Origin: Ptychodera flava
Lineage: Eukaryota; Hemichordata; Enteropneusta; Ptychoderidae
Direction: 5' to 3'
DNA length: 64,000 nucleotides
Assembly (NCBI RefSeq): GCF_041260155.1
Contig: NW_027248377.1
Span: forward strand, 156,501-220,500
The notes below the pieces were generated by a model, which did not search any database, was not told where the DNA came from, and saw nothing but the letters and a program-made list of their open reading frames with translations. Positions 1-12,600 of the stretch are shown here, piece by piece. The stretch's first letter is position 1. Each line of letters begins with the position of its first letter. The position numbers were made by a program, and so were the translations under genes.

Positions 1-242
1 ATGAGCTATCAATGATATCCACCTTCGTCATCAACACATGTGTCACAAAAAGTTATACTCTACATAACACAGCAGAGCTCTGTCGACTGTTAGGTTGCTT
101 GGTTTTTCAAAACCGCTGGTCAGACAGCTTTAATATTTTGTATACAGGTCCCTAGGATGACTTTAGTGAGATAATTTCATACATTCAGGAAATACTTAAT
201 TTTGTATCCATGTCTATAGCTTCAGGGACATTGGCCCTATGT
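1..242 (+). mobile_element. 3' end of a family-C tandem-repeat (HINE-like) element, cut by the window edge
   Basis: This stretch matches the last ~240 bp of the elements at 31750-33365 and 41032-42845. It carries the partial inverted end (GTCTATAG, here lacking the following TAG) and then a small hairpin of the form AGGGaCATTGgCCCT. The shared sequence stops at CTATGT and is followed by T, as in the other two copies. The 5' part lies outside the window. No coding capacity is seen. Confidence 0.8.
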
Positions 243-446
243 TTGTTTTCCTTGCAAACCTTCAGAGTCTCCTCTGCAGTTGTATGCCAAGGATGTCTTT
301 AAAATTGTTATGATACACTTGTATATAAATCTGTTTTGTATGCCTATGAGTTATGGATGATCTATCACCGTCAATTTAACCATGGACAGAAGTCTTTTCC
401 TCTACTGTCTATGCTTTAATCAAATCATGTACTTTGAATTGTCAGA

Positions 447-447
<1 letters not shown>

Positions 448-479
<32 letters not shown>

Positions 480-965
480 TAATTTATTTTTCAAGAGCAA
501 TTTGTTAAAATAAAAAAAGATAAAAATACAATGATTAGTATAAAAGTATTATAGTAAAAATGTTCTGATAAAAAGACACACTTGACAATACCTCATGTTA
601 ACAAATTAAAATATGAATATACAAGAACAACAAACTGGCAACTTATTCACAGTGCTTTCTGAAGAGGTATGTTTTAAGAGGTATTTTGATAGAAACAACA
701 GATCCTGACAACCTAATTTCTTTTGGTAAGACATTCCATAGAGTTGGAGCTGCATTCAAGAAAGAATGATAGCCAAAGTATTTCGGTTTCCAGTTCACTG
801 GTTCAAAAATGGATGTGAACGCTGAGCATGTCAACTGTTTAGGGACACAAACTGTCATCCAAGTCAGAAAGATAAGCAGGCGCCCAAATGTGCAAGATTT
901 TATAAACAGGAAGAAGAATTTTGAAGTCAATTCTAGCATGGATAGGGAGCGAGTGTAGCTCCTAC
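448..965 (-). mobile_element. 5'-truncated non-LTR retrotransposon (LINE) with an (ATT)n tail
   Basis: On the minus strand, codons from about 965 down to 643 encode the C-terminal tail of a LINE reverse transcriptase. The frame shows LHSLPIHARIDFKIL, then a one-base frame change, then a stretch with LNAAPTLWNVLPKEIR and finally LKTYLFRK before a stop. The 'APxLWNxLP ... LKTYLF' pattern is the usual end of CR1/L2/Rex-type LINE ORF2. On the plus strand the fragment begins with (AAT)n at 448-477, which is the microsatellite 3' tail of the element. No target duplication was found. It is a dead fragment. Confidence 0.7.
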
Positions 966-1210
966 CTTACAGGTGTGATGTGTTCATGCAATTTTGTATA
1001 TGTGAAAGAACCTTAGGAAGTTGTCTCTGTGATGCATCTTATAGGTTATCGTGTTGTTTTGTCATGAGCTGTTTGTTTTGTCTCACCTGTATGTTTCATC
1101 CCACATTAAGCTGGTCATTGCACCCGCAATGCAAATTTGACATGCTGTTGACTCAAGAGAGTCCTCTTTGACTCAAGACAATTTTACATGCTATGTGTAC
1201 ATGTATTAGT

Positions 1211-1364
1211 ACTGGCTGCACTAGTACTCAAGAAAAGTTCTAGAAATTCCGGTGTGGCACAAAGAGTTTAGAAATTTAGAAAATTATACTGGCTTCACTA
1301 GTATTCAAGAAAAGTTCTAGAAATTCCAACTTGACACAAACAGTTTAGAAATTTAGAAAATTAT
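1211..1364 (+). repeat. Two-copy tandem repeat, 77-bp period
   Basis: The segment starting ACTGGCTGCACTAGTACTCA at 1211 recurs at 1288 with a few substitutions, so two 77-bp units lie head to tail. The rest of 966-1549 shows no other recognisable feature. Confidence 0.8.
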
Positions 1365-1549
1365 TGGGAAAACTGAAACTGATACTGGTGTGTTGATCAT
1401 GTCAGTATGATCATGTTAGTAAGTGACAATGATAAGCTCACCAGGCAGCATGTAACATAAATGATATATAACATAAAATCTGTTCAAAACATCATAAAAG
1501 TGTTTAGTCTTTGTATAAATTCAGAGGAAAACAGCGAAAATTCCTTTCT

Positions 1550-4500
1550 TTAAGGTAGCTTTCCGCCTTTGTTTTTTGGTATTTTGAGTCAAAACACGAT
1601 TTTTCTTTTATCCCTTAAAAGTATTCCTATAATATTGATCTTCCTTGTGTGTAGAATATCTTGGTTGTGAAGTTCCTGTTTTTGGGTGAAATTTTGGAAT
1701 AAAAATGTACGAGAGGCACAGGTGTACATTTTGGCGTTTGAGACTACCGTTAAGTCTTGATTGACAAGGGATTACGCTAAGCAAGCAGCGTCACAGTATT
1801 CACATGCACTTAGACAAAACCACTGTGAAAATCCCATTAACACCTACCGTTCACTGTGTGGGTCAAGACCATAGTGTGTACCTGGCAATTAGGCGTCGAA
1901 AGGTGGGTCTTACCATTTTTCTCATAGGGGTGGCCGCTCCCAAAAGATCACAATTTATCGACACAATCGGACAAGGTCAGATTTATGACATTGTTGACGG
2001 TACAATTTCAGATTACACAAATGGCCCACACACTAAATGTTATATCTGGGACATTTTTGTGCTTTTGTAAAAGCACCGAGTGGTGGATAAGTTTCGTAAT
2101 GTTAAACATCTTTGAAGAGGCTGTCCCGTATACATAAATGGTACGTTCCACTGGCGGCCTTAGTGACAGCGGGAACACTTGAATACCGCAACAGACACCC
2201 TTCACATCTTCAACATTCAAGCACATTCGGCCTCTTTCGGCCGAAGTTTCGGCTTCTTTTGGCCCCAAGACATTTCGACACCCCGTTACGATTTATTTTT
2301 TTCCCTTCAAACTTATTAGTAACTGTCAGACCAGTCATATTCATAAGCGTGACCTTTGCGTTCTGACCAGTGTGACTTTTACAGTGCCGTTTAGGCGCCG
2401 CTTTTCAAACTTTGACAGTGTCGGCGGCTATTGCTATTGAAAATGATATGAAACTCTCACGGTTTTTCACCATGTTCTCACAAACTTTAAAGCATGTGAA
2501 TGCTGACACTATACTTCTCAGTGTTTTGATTTGTAACATTTGGCACGAGTTCCCCCAACCAGGTAGTGCCGAAACGTCTTTGGTCGCGTTGCCTAAACGT
2601 CTTGGGCTCGGAAATTGTGCGGCCGAAACGACTTTGCGCCAAAAGGTCTAGAAACCCGACATTGTCCGTTCGATGAGAATACTAAGTGAGTTGAACAATT
2701 TATGAATAAAAATGAAATATCAGAAGCACTGGAACTACTTGTGATTAGAAAATACAAGGTGGAAACAAATTGCATGGGCTTCAAGAGAGCGACAGCAAAT
2801 TTTCCCAAGGCAAAATACGTAGCGATGCAGAAATCACACGCCACAAAACAATAGCTGCAGTGAACTGATCGAAGTCGTTTCAATCCCGCGGTCCCGTTTT
2901 TCCTTGTCCCATTTTGTTTCCGGACCGCGCAATTACCCAATAATCGTACAATGCAACCACCCTACCACTAAATGAGAAACCGACCTTGACAAGGTAAAAA
3001 CATACGTCGACTAAAAAATGTTCATCGTACACCGGACGAATGTGAATCAAATGATTTTATGGGAATGGACACGACAGCATTGTTATCAGTTATCATGGCA
3101 GTAGCCAAAATGCTGCAAGACCGAAGACAAATTTCAATATAATTTGAGCGTCACAACGTAATAACGTAATCGCCCTGAGTTTTCATCAACATGTCATCAT
3201 TGGAAAACCATTGAATGAGACGCTTACGGGCTAACTACTTGAATACAGTGTAAAACACCATCCTAATCCTGAGATTTACATGTAATGAAGACGGGTCTGA
3301 TATCATATTCGCCTGGAATCGATGGTACTCATGTTGGATACGAACAACAGCAGAGAGTTATCTATCTGTGACCATGGAGGTAGGAAGACTACTACCTCCA
3401 TGCTGTGACGTATGACGCTTGACGAGCGGTCTATCGCATGCAACTTGCGCTCGATGAAATGACGTACTTTTCTCTATGTTCATGTTTTCTCAACTTCTTT
3501 CCTTTGACTTTTATGCTGCCGACAGGCGATTGGTTCATTTAAGCATAAATGACTCCAGAAACGGTCTTCACCCACAGAAATGCTGTACAGAGTGAGGACG
3601 AACTATTGTCTCAGAAATGCTCGTAGTTTGATTAGTGTATATCGGTTTTCAAGGCGCGTGAAGATCTAAAAATTGGCTGTTCACTGAATCCTCGGTTACT
3701 CTAACTGTAATGAATCACAGCATGGAGCTGTTCTTTTTTATCTCCATGATCACAGACACCGCAAATGTACATTCACATACAAACGCAGATATTTTTGTTG
3801 TCAGCCAATATTGTTTTCCCTATATCACTCATCGGGCTCGCTCTCATTCCGCAGCCGTGAGTCGTTTTTGAGGTCGAATCGAATGCTGCCATACAGTAAC
3901 ACTGTAGTGTACGCTTGTCATGGAGGTAATTAGTCCAAGCGCTCGTGTAGACGGCATCGAGATGCCGTAGCAGTTCCGACAGTTAGGTCGAACAGTTAAT
4001 ACTCTATTTAAACCTTACAACTAATCAGTCAACAGATTATGCATAATCCCTTCCCTGGCACTCCCCAAGTTTATTTACTCATCAGCTACTGTGTAGATTG
4101 CGCTCTAAAAGAGTACAACGCTCCCAAAATTCACCCTTTTTAGCCTCATTTCGACCGTTGACACTGATTTCAATGAGTGAATATACTGTTGAAGTTGAAC
4201 ACTTTGATTTCACTATCTGGTTTTAGTGTTTTGTCGGTTGAGTACATTGTTTATTTGCCATTCAAAAGGAAAAAACCGAACCAATTTACTAAATCGCCTT
4301 TTTCTCAGTTCAGCATTTTGTCACATTGCAGCACGTTCAAAATAGTTTAACTCGAGAACGCGTGAACGGAAGTTCACCAGATTTTCACAGACGTTTGTCA
4401 AGTAGGTTGTCTCCAAAACCGTGTCTCAGTTTCTTTATGAAGATTTTTAAAGTCGAGCTATTGCTGCTTAATTAGGCGGCGTTGTAAGACTAATCGGTGG

Positions 4501-4836
4501 ATAAACTTTGACTCAGCGATGTGAAAAAACTAAGGCCTTTTTCAGAAATCTGAGACACGGTTTTGTAGCCAGTATTCTGAAGACCAATTGCCCATTAACA
4601 CCTAAACAATAGCCCCTCTCCGCTCAGACTAAAACTTTTTTACGTGAGATCATCCATGTTCTTTACACTTTCACTAAGATCTTCAAAAAAATCATCGCAC
4701 ACTAATTTTCTTGATAACACAAAAAATTCATAGAAATAGCTTTCAGGTGATATATAATACTTGGGTAAAAGTACACATCTGATGGCAAAATTCACGTTTG
4801 AAAATAGGTCGTCGCAAAGGTGGAAAGCTACCTTAA
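1550..4836. mobile_element. Non-autonomous DNA transposon with TTAA target duplication
   Basis: TTAA at 1550-1553 is followed by GGTAGCTTTCCGCCTTTG. The reverse complement of that end, CAAAGGTGGAAAGCTACC with one mismatch, lies at 4815-4832 and is followed by TTAA at 4833-4836. TTAA duplications are typical of piggyBac and Kolobok transposases. Inside I see only short ORFs (largest 115 codons, no recognised motif), so the element is non-autonomous. The interior is richer in CpG than the intron DNA on either side. Confidence 0.75.
3373..3402. repeat. Short perfect hairpin inside the TTAA element
   Basis: CATGGAGGTAG and CTACCTCCATG form an 11-bp perfect stem around an 8-nt loop. Its role is unknown; it may be an internal fold-back of the transposon. 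Confidence 0.6.
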
Positions 4837-6077
4837 CTTTTGATTGTGTTCTCTGCTGATCTTGCTATCATGTGATATGGGGATAACTTTTAGATCATCA
4901 GAAAAGATATGTCAATTTAAATTTAATTTAAAACAGCCACATTTGATTAACACCCACTTAGCTCAGATGGATGTATTCATAGTGAGCTGCATATTATGGT
5001 TGTCACATCATATGAATGTATCATCCTCTGGATAAGTGTTATAAGCAAGTGTATGATGAGTATGTATGACACAAGTATAACTATGTACAAGGTGTCAGTG
5101 AATGTTCAGTGAAAGACTGCTCATCTGTAAATTTTCTAAGAGTGTACGCTGGACGTGGTTTGTGAGCAGTCTGAAATGCAGTTTTTGGTCTGAAAATAAA
5201 CTTGAATTACTAACATAGGCACAGTACCATCATTGCTTTACTCAATTGCAGGCAGGACAGATCTCTAAAAATATCATGGAATCTGTAACCTCTCATAGAT
5301 TAATTCCTGTAGCACAAGTAATCATCCAGTGGACAGATTCTTATAACAGCCTAGTTAGTCTTCGCCTAAAATAAATCATTACAGACACAGAAAAGAATTG
5401 AATCTCTCTGAGATGGCATTAGGGCCATCATTTTGCAAGCACAATTAATTACTTATGTTCTGTATAGTCATAGTGGAAAAGTGTCAGGACCTTGCATCTA
5501 TTATATTCTACTTCTCCTTTTAGTGTCAGGTCCTTGTGCTATGATATAGTGTTTAGTTCACTCTCTCTCAGGCCTGCTTGTTCTGATTTTGAAAACGTTG
5601 TCTAGGTTGCATTAATAATCTGTTGCATTCACTCTACCAAGTTTATTGAGGTTATATAAAAAAAGATATTTGAGAGTCAAAGACTTAACTAGTCGTGATG
5701 CTCATTGAGGATTCCTGTCACAGAGAATCATTAAAATTTGATGGAATTTTCTAGTACTGACCACTTGCAATGGTTCTTCAGGAGTCCATGGACATATTGG
5801 AGTGGTATGAGGTCATTGTCTGAGTCTTTTAAACTGTTGTAGAATCAACGCTGTGTACATTTTGTGAATAAAACAATCAGAGTAAAGGAAATAATTACTT
5901 GATAAACTGTCTTGCCAATTACAAATATGATGGAAACACCATTTGTTATACCAGTATGCAGCTAAGTTTGGTTTATTTCATTCAATATTTGTTACCATTG
6001 TTTTTAACAAATAATCATTTCATTCAATATTTGCTACCATTGTTTTTAACAAATTATCATTTCATTTTGTCTTTCAG

Positions 6078-6098
6078 AGTGGAGAAAGGCATCTCAAG
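6078..6098 (+). CDS. 21-nt microexon 1 of the coiled-coil gene
   Basis: A pyrimidine-rich tract ending in CTTTCAG is followed by 21 nt and then the donor GTAAGG. Read in the phase shared by all later exons (2 + 18 + 1 nt), it encodes WRKASQ plus two split codons. The other frames are also open, so phase comes from consistency with downstream exons. It lies in duplicated DNA with the exon at 7423. No family is recognised. Confidence 0.5.
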
Positions 6099-7422
6099 GT
6101 AAGGCAGAACTGTCTCAGCCTATCATTTACTAGCATGCTCATTCCATCCACACACTTCTCACACTGATCAACCCAGCTTCTCGGAAGCTGTTATCCAATT
6201 GGGTGGCTGAATCTGACTGTTATAATTAAATAATACAAATAGGCTCCCTAAGTTGCTGTGAATAGTGACAATCGACCAATCAGATAGAATCTTCTGAGGA
6301 CGGTGCACATCAGCAGCACTGCAGTGTTGATACAAATTCAGTCTGACACTTTCAAGATATATAGCAGGATCATTGTAATCTGAATATTGATATATACCAT
6401 TGACAGAAATGTCATAGGGAAATGGATTTGCTGTGTGGTTTATATTTGATATAAATGAGATATCTTTGAATGACAACAATCTGAACTTTAAAAACAAATT
6501 ACATGAAAACTTACATTTATATATTATGTTTCATAATTAAATGTTTCCACAGTGCTGGCAGTTTTGTTTGTTGTGATATCAAAGAGGTTAAATTGCTCTT
6601 GAAACAGTGGTATATTACTAAGTGTAGCTTAATTGATTTATACAACTCATATGCTTCCATGGATATCTACACACCATTAAAAAACACAATGTATATTAAG
6701 TTTTACAACTGTAGCTTCATTTATATGAGTTTATAATGCTTCCATACATGTATATATCTGCTCACCATATTGGAGTGAATGTGTTTTCTCAAATAGGAAA
6801 TTTGCATGTCCAGCATAGCAATGAATGAAAGAAATCTTGGACATTGAAGTGTTCTCATGATGCATTGTTGACACTCAAATGATTTCATTAGTGAATGCAA
6901 TAGAGAATCACAGTCCTTTGGTTTGAAAGGTATCCACTGAAGTCCTGTTAATAATGACGCAAAGCTATATAATATGAATATGCCATCTGTATACCATATA
7001 TTTCTTCTGTAAAAGTAGTGTGTTTGTGTCATTGAAGAACTCATTGAAATGTGGTAGAATTTTCTTCTACTTTGTATATACTAATACTTGCAGTGGTTCT
7101 GCAGTGTCCATAGGCATATTAGAGTGATGGCATTTCTCTGTCTTGGTATCTGAGAGTATTTTAGAACTATTGCTGTGTCAAAATGAATAATTGTTGGTGA
7201 ATGTCAGCATTGGCGTCAAAGAATACATTTTGTTATTGATTAACAAATGAAATTATGTGTAAAAAGAGTAAAGGAAATTTCTTGTAGTCTTGCTCATTAC
7301 TAAAATGAAATGATTGCTGTGCAAGTGTGTGGCTTAAGTTGTTTGATTTGAAGTTTTTCCATCAATTTATTTAACATTTGTCACAATTTTTTAAACAAAA
7401 TATCATTTCATTTTGCCTTCAG

Positions 7423-7443
7423 AGGTACAGAAGTCTGGAAAAG
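7423..7443 (+). CDS. 21-nt microexon 2 of the coiled-coil gene
   Basis: The acceptor is TTTTGCCTTCAG and the donor GTAAGC, with 21 nt between. In the shared phase it encodes VQKSGK plus split codons. It is the diverged tandem duplicate of the exon at 6078: the exon length, phase and flanking intron sequence all correspond. Confidence 0.5.
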
Positions 7444-7536
7444 GTAAGCGAAAACTGTCCCAAATACTGTTTTACTCATTTTGTCCCTACACCTGGAAAG
7501 TGTATAGAAGTGCTATTTCAATACGGATAGTTTTCA

Positions 7537-7625
7537 ATCGGATTCGAACCCACAACATACGGCATCAGTCGCCTAGCTGAGAGGCCTGAGACAGAACCAG
7601 TCGGCTATATCTCCACTCCCAAAAA
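7537..7625 (-). repeat. tRNA-derived SINE head (A and B boxes)
   Basis: On the minus strand a RNA polymerase III A-box-like sequence (TAGCCGACTGG, about 7595-7605) is followed roughly 50 nt later by a B box, GGTTCGAATCC (7541-7551). The intervening sequence does not fold into a clean tRNA, so I call it a SINE head or tRNA pseudogene. It sits in the extra ~330 bp that distinguish the second duplicated unit from the first. Element ends are not defined. Confidence 0.55.
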
Positions 7626-8798
7626 AGAGTGGTTCAATAGCCGGCTAAGTTGTTACATTTTTCTGACTGACCTTTCAACACGTTGTAGAGTTCGTGAAGC
7701 ACTCACGCACGCATGCTCACTATCATACATCGCACATATACACTTTATCGAAGCGAAGAAACGAATTTCATCGCTTTAACTGGGCGAACGATAACCTCGG
7801 GGACAATAGTATTGATACAGAGCTTTAAAATCAACAAGAACACCATTTAAAAATCTGATCATCAACAGCAACAAATATTTTGTATGAAACTTGAGAAAGT
7901 TGCTATTTTACAATTTACTGATATGTTTACTTTTCCGTTTGTAAGAACTTTGGGGTAGAGTACATGCAGATTCTGTAAAAGAGAATCCCATTGCAGCCAC
8001 TCTACCACAAGGGATGCTGGGATTTCTGTGTTTCTTTGCAGTCAGACAATGAAAAAGTGATAACAGTGGTCTGTATGCACTATTCGCTGTACATTTTGTC
8101 TTATCAGTCAACTTTACTCTGAGACTTCAACTTCACAATTTGTTGGGTATGATGGATTTCCTGTATGTATTTTTTCATCTGTAATAAAAGTACATGAAAA
8201 CTGAAATAAATTTTTATGAAGTTGTTCACAAAGCAGTTTGGTTTGTTGTGATATCAAAGAGATGAAGTTGTACAGTATGAATTACGAAAACTTTGAATAA
8301 TTGTAAATGGACTTAATATGACTTTTAAAGGCCTATTAATTCATTGTCAAGGAAATAATGTCTCTATGAAAATCTTGAAGATGTGGTTGTAATCCAAATG
8401 ATGACCATTAAACCTTTAACTTTAATTTCTCAATCAATACAAGTGTAATAAGCTGATTAAAACTAAAAAAAGTGTTGCTGACCAAAGCCAGTCTGTCAAC
8501 AGGGTTAAATATTCTGGAATATGATTTTCAAATTTTCAACAGAGTCTATTTGATTTGATTTTCATCACTAAAATTTTTAATTTCTCTTATTAATAGTCGC
8601 GCCAGTGGCTTACTGACTACGCATGCGCATATTCATAATATACTATGCAAGTAACTGGAAGTGTGTCGTTCTTTCATGGGCGCCGCCATGTTTTTCTTGA
8701 GTGCTCGTAAATAAACAAATGTGAAACGTGCTTGCTATTATTTATAACATGCCATTAATATAAGCGAGTAATTTTATGAGCGAGTAATTATTATTATT

Positions 8799-9371
8799 CA
8801 CCCTGTCGCTGATACAAAATATCGTTACTATCACGCCTAAAAAATAGAAGAAGTGAGAAAACTGTTGTGCATATGAACGAGAACATTCGCAAAGAATGCT
8901 GGGATTGAATCTTAGAAAAGCGCCCTCTGTGTCAATAACTATGTGCAAAATTTGCCCATTTTTTGAAGTAACGCTGGTTTTCAGCTTACAGTATCCTTTA
9001 TGATATATAACTAATCATGAATCGATACAAATAACATTTTTAATCTCAACGCCTGGCATGACACCAAGGGCTGATATGATAAATGGCACACAAATGACAC
9101 TCATGCTGATACGACACAGGAACAGGCGATATTGTGACGACCTCTAATTATAAGCCAGTAAGTGTTATTATCCACCCTGTCGCTGATACAAAATATCGTT
9201 AATATCATGCATAAAACGGAAAAAGGGAGAAAACTGTCGTGCATATGAAGGGGGGGGGGGGCAAAGGTAAAGAATGCTGGGATTGAATTTTTAGAAAAGC
9301 GCCTCCTGTGTCAATATCTAGATTTGAAAATTGCCAGTTTTTTGGGGGAATGCTATAGTTTTCAGCTTGAA
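8799..9371 (+). repeat. Direct repeat pair about 374 bp apart (8799-8987 and 9173-9371)
   Basis: CACCCTGTCGCTGATACAAA at 8799 recurs at 9173. Similarity continues through AGAATGCTGGGATTGAAT and the GTTTTCAGCTT end of both. A trailing segment beginning ACAAATAACATT (about 9028) recurs near 9772. The second copy carries a 12-base G run at about 9250-9261. There are no coding signs. Confidence 0.7.
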
Positions 9372-9375
9372 AGAG

Positions 9376-11517
9376 GAAGGTGGGCAGTGCGGTTACCATT
9401 GCAATGATAATGATGGCATAATATCGTAGAATGTTAGTAGGCTGTTATCATGGTAAAAATTGCAAATTTTTGTCCAACATTTTTACACAAATCTATACCT
9501 GCACTGCTGCAGGGTTTGACGTCTTGTACGTACGTGAACTGCTTTCATCGGACGGAAACTGGGCATAGTTGTCATACAAACGCATATGAAGTAACAATTA
9601 CACTTCAGTACACGAAATTTAATAAAGCAGAACATGCACAAATATTTCACAATATATATTTGATACATGTAGTGACTTACAGGAGTTGACAGTTTGCAGT
9701 CCGATATAATAATCTCTGTATTCAAAAGGAACCAGGGGTAGGCCCTATGTAATTCTATTTTATCACATCAATACAAATAACATTGCCAATCTTAACCTCT
9801 GGCGCGACACCAAGGCTGAGCCCTATATTAGACTGAGTATGCTTTACACACATTCACATGTGAAAAAAGCTTATGCACTGGAGAACAATATTAGATTAGA
9901 GAAAAAATAATTTTGAACATCCCAGCAATCATTCTGTTTTCCTCTTGCCATTGTAATTTTAGTTGCACATATGATGACATATATTGGGAGATAAATATTC
10001 CCACTAAATGCTGATATGTCTTCCAGATTTTATGGAAGTACACAGTGTGATCTGACAGGTGTATGTGTCATCTTTTGTGACTCAAATTTTATGAAGATAT
10101 TCTAATTACTGAAAAGTTTCTGAAAGTCTAAACATCTGTGTATTGACTCTATACATATGATGACTGGCCATGCAGTCCCATATTTTACTGTTTAAGGTAA
10201 ATATACTGGATGATAGCCAAAAAAATGGAGTTCAGACTTTGTACCATCCATGTGTCATCTTTGTTGTACTAAATTTCAGTTCCAATTCAAAAATTGTTTT
10301 TGATGACCTGACCAACCAAAGATTACATTCCCAAAACTCTTTAATCCATTTTGCTATGCTGATGATCTACGTGATTGATTCATTGTTGCTTCAAGGGTAC
10401 TCTAAGACAAATCATGTGATATTAAACAAAAACTTAAAAATCATGAAATGATGCCATATGCAATGACACCATTATGGCTACTTCTACAAGGTGATGTACT
10501 GCATTCGTATTCCTGGGAACATGTGAATCGTTATCATGCATGTAATAAAAATCTGCCAGTTATCAAAACATTCAAGCATACACTGTGGGGGATGTATTGA
10601 AGAGGTAAATTGCAGGTAGTTTTGGCTTTGAGGAATATCAAGCAGTACGTGATACATAGTGCTGTACGTAACATTATAACGACTCAATATTTTGATGTAT
10701 ACCGGTATAAACTTTATTTCCTTGGGAAAGTGAAGTCAACAAGCTTTGGTGTGAAATCAATTTGTGTTAAAAAATACATGTAAACAGAACCAGCATGTTT
10801 AAACATTGTCAGATATATCATGCATTGATAAGGTTATGGATGCATTTAGAGTACTGTGGCGGTGAATTTACCCAAAGAAAACATCTGTGTGAGCTTGCAC
10901 TGACACAACTATTCATTTCTTCCAATGTCTAGTAAAAGCAACGTTCTACCAACCCATCTCAATGCATCTGTGATAATAGTTGTTGACATTATCTATTTGT
11001 CTTAATATAAAAATGTGACACAACAGCAAACTAACACATAAGAACTTCTCTCATGCTAACTTGCTTTGTATACCCTAAATAAATACTTAATGTTTTGAGT
11101 TTCACTCACAATTTTAGAAGTATGTCCGTCATTTAACCTCTAGAGGGACAGGGATTTTTTCAGGCATGCAAACAGTTCAATAATTGTCAGATCATCAGAT
11201 GCTTGATCAGGGTTCACTTTCCATATCCGCAATGTGCAGGCATATGTTCACACATAGAGTACATTGCATATCACATGATCTAACTTGTTGTTTCTTAATA
11301 TACAATCACAGACTAAAATTATTGTATTATTTTTGTACAAGACCTTAGAATAAAAATTCAGATCTGATGAATGAATGTCGAGTAATGAGTCATTCAATTC
11401 ATAATTGTCTACATTTCTGAGTACAGCATTGATGTACAGACTGGTCATAGGGAGACAGAGCCATGGCAAGATTATAATGTAGATAGCTAATTTTCTTCCT
11501 CCAAATTGTTAACGTTG
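9376..11517. other. Intron sequence without recognised features
   Basis: AT-rich sequence with scattered stops in all frames. The only notable item is the trailing repeat near 9772. I see no exon that fits the reading phase of the neighbouring gene and no mobile-element ends. Confidence 0.5.
11514..11517. repeat. Target-site duplication GTTG, left copy
   Basis: GTTG directly precedes the TGTTATG start of the 5' LTR and is repeated directly after the 3' LTR at 17903-17906. Extending to 5 bp breaks the match. Confidence 0.85.
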
Positions 11518-12089
11518 TGTTATGTAGGTCATTTCCCCCACACTCATCATGACCTGAGTTCAATTAGTCTAGAACATTCTCAAGGTCACTGCCCTTGATG
11601 ACCTAACAACCTTGAATTCAATTAGTCATGTTTGGAATGTTCTGGAAAGTTGATTAGTTGTGTAAGGGAGATAATTTTAGAACAGTAATTAGCATGTCAA
11701 TAAAAGTTCTAGATTGTTCTTATATGCCTTTATAAAAGGGACGTGCTCGGCTTCCAGTCAGACTTTTGGGATCGTGTCTCTTGTGTGTTACTAAACTCCA
11801 GCAGTAGTCATTCTCAAGACTTTTCAAGACCCTTCACTGCCAACGCTGGATTTATACTGTGGACTTTGTGCAACTTCAAGCCTGCAAGCCAAAGACCGTT
11901 CATTCATCAGACTGACTGTTACAACTCTGAGACTGGAGCTTTGCCGTCCCAGCTGAGATAAGTAGTCTGTACACTTTTAAAGCTTGTACTCTATCCCTGA
12001 CTTAGCAATTAGTTTTATTTTCGTAATAAATTTTGTTTAAACGTTAACTGCTGAGTTCACCCTTTTGTTCGTATCCTCTACACGTAACA
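11518..12089 (+). repeat. 5' LTR (572 bp)
   Basis: Starts TGTTATGTAGG and ends CACGTAACA. A TATA box (TATAAAAG) is at 11731-11738 and a polyadenylation signal AATAAA at about 12025-12030, so U3, R and U5 are all present. It differs from the 3' LTR by about six single-base indels and one substitution. Confidence 0.92.
11731..11738 (+). promoter_or_regulatory. TATA box of the 5' LTR
   Basis: TATAAAAG in the 5' LTR, with the same motif in the 3' LTR at about 17544. It is correctly placed upstream of the LTR AATAAA signal to act as the element's promoter. Confidence 0.65.
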
Positions 12090-12092
12090 AAT

Positions 12093-12109
12093 TGGGGGCT
12101 CGTCCGGGA
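12093..12109 (+). promoter_or_regulatory. Primer-binding site, complementary to tRNA-Pro
   Basis: Three bases after the 5' LTR comes TGGGGGCTCGTCCGGGA, which matches the classic 18-nt proline-tRNA primer-binding site except for the last base (G for T at 12110). Reverse transcription of the element would start here. Confidence 0.88.
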
Positions 12110-12189
12110 GACGAATATTTGAGCCGTTTGACACATTTTGCCTGCCTTTTCAAAACTACTGTATACTGTGAACTCAGCCAAATTCAATC

Positions 12190-12586
12190 ATGGCGGAATT
12201 CAAGCCAGACGAATTTATGGATGACCTTGATCAGGACACATTTAATTCCCTAAGAAAAGACAACCTCATAGCACTGGCAAATTTCCTTAAAGTAGATGTC
12301 AAAAGATCTATGCGCAAGCGAGAAATACAGTTCAAGATTGCAAAACATTTAGTTAATTCTGGCCATTTTGAGGAGTCTGCCTTAAAAGATTATGAGCCTG
12401 AGCCCTCCTTCGAACTCAAAAATTAGAATTAAAATGCAGACAAATTTGGAGATCAAGAAACTAGAATTACAAATGGAAAAAGAGAGACAGGCATTAGAAA
12501 AAGAAAAAATACAAATGCAATTAGAATGGAAGAAAGAAAGACAGAGAGAGAAAGATAGGCAGGAAAGATTAGAAATGAACGTTTAG
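12190..12586 (+). pseudogene. gag: gag N-terminal region, frameshifted
   Basis: ATG at 12190 opens a frame starting MAEFKPDEFMDDLDQDTF. It runs to a stop at 12426. The reading then continues in the +1 frame (about 12392-12586) as a highly charged helical stretch with repeated Glu-Lys-Arg, likely a coiled coil. Gmr1-type and related fish elements have such an N-terminal helix before the capsid. The frame change falls in a region with no other defect and could be a real mutation or a one-base assembly error. Confidence 0.7.
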
Positions 12587-12600
12587 AGCTTGGACAGTCA

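Larger units (their letters stand above)
5740..8330 (+). repeat. Tandem duplication of an intron-exon unit (exons at 6078 and 7423)
   Basis: Intron sequence before the exon at 6078 (for example around 5760-5890) is repeated in diverged form before the exon at 7423 (around 7085-7270). Sequence after the first exon (TTTGTTTGTTGTGATATCAA near 6564) recurs near 8236. The exon-to-exon step is 1345 bp. The later marker is displaced by about 1.67 kb, because the second unit holds roughly 330 extra bases including a SINE-like sequence. A separate 44-bp tandem duplication (about 5977-6064) lies just before the first exon. Confidence 0.7.

Noticed and set aside
643..939. Independent 98-codon minus-strand gene
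   Set aside because: The sequence is the C-terminal end of a LINE reverse transcriptase with a microsatellite tail, not a host gene.
7537..7625. Functional tRNA gene
   Set aside because: A and B boxes are present but the arms do not pair into a cloverleaf.
10027..10058. Possible exon between CTTCCAG and GTGTAT
   Set aside because: The phase required by neighbouring exons contains a stop and the donor is poor.
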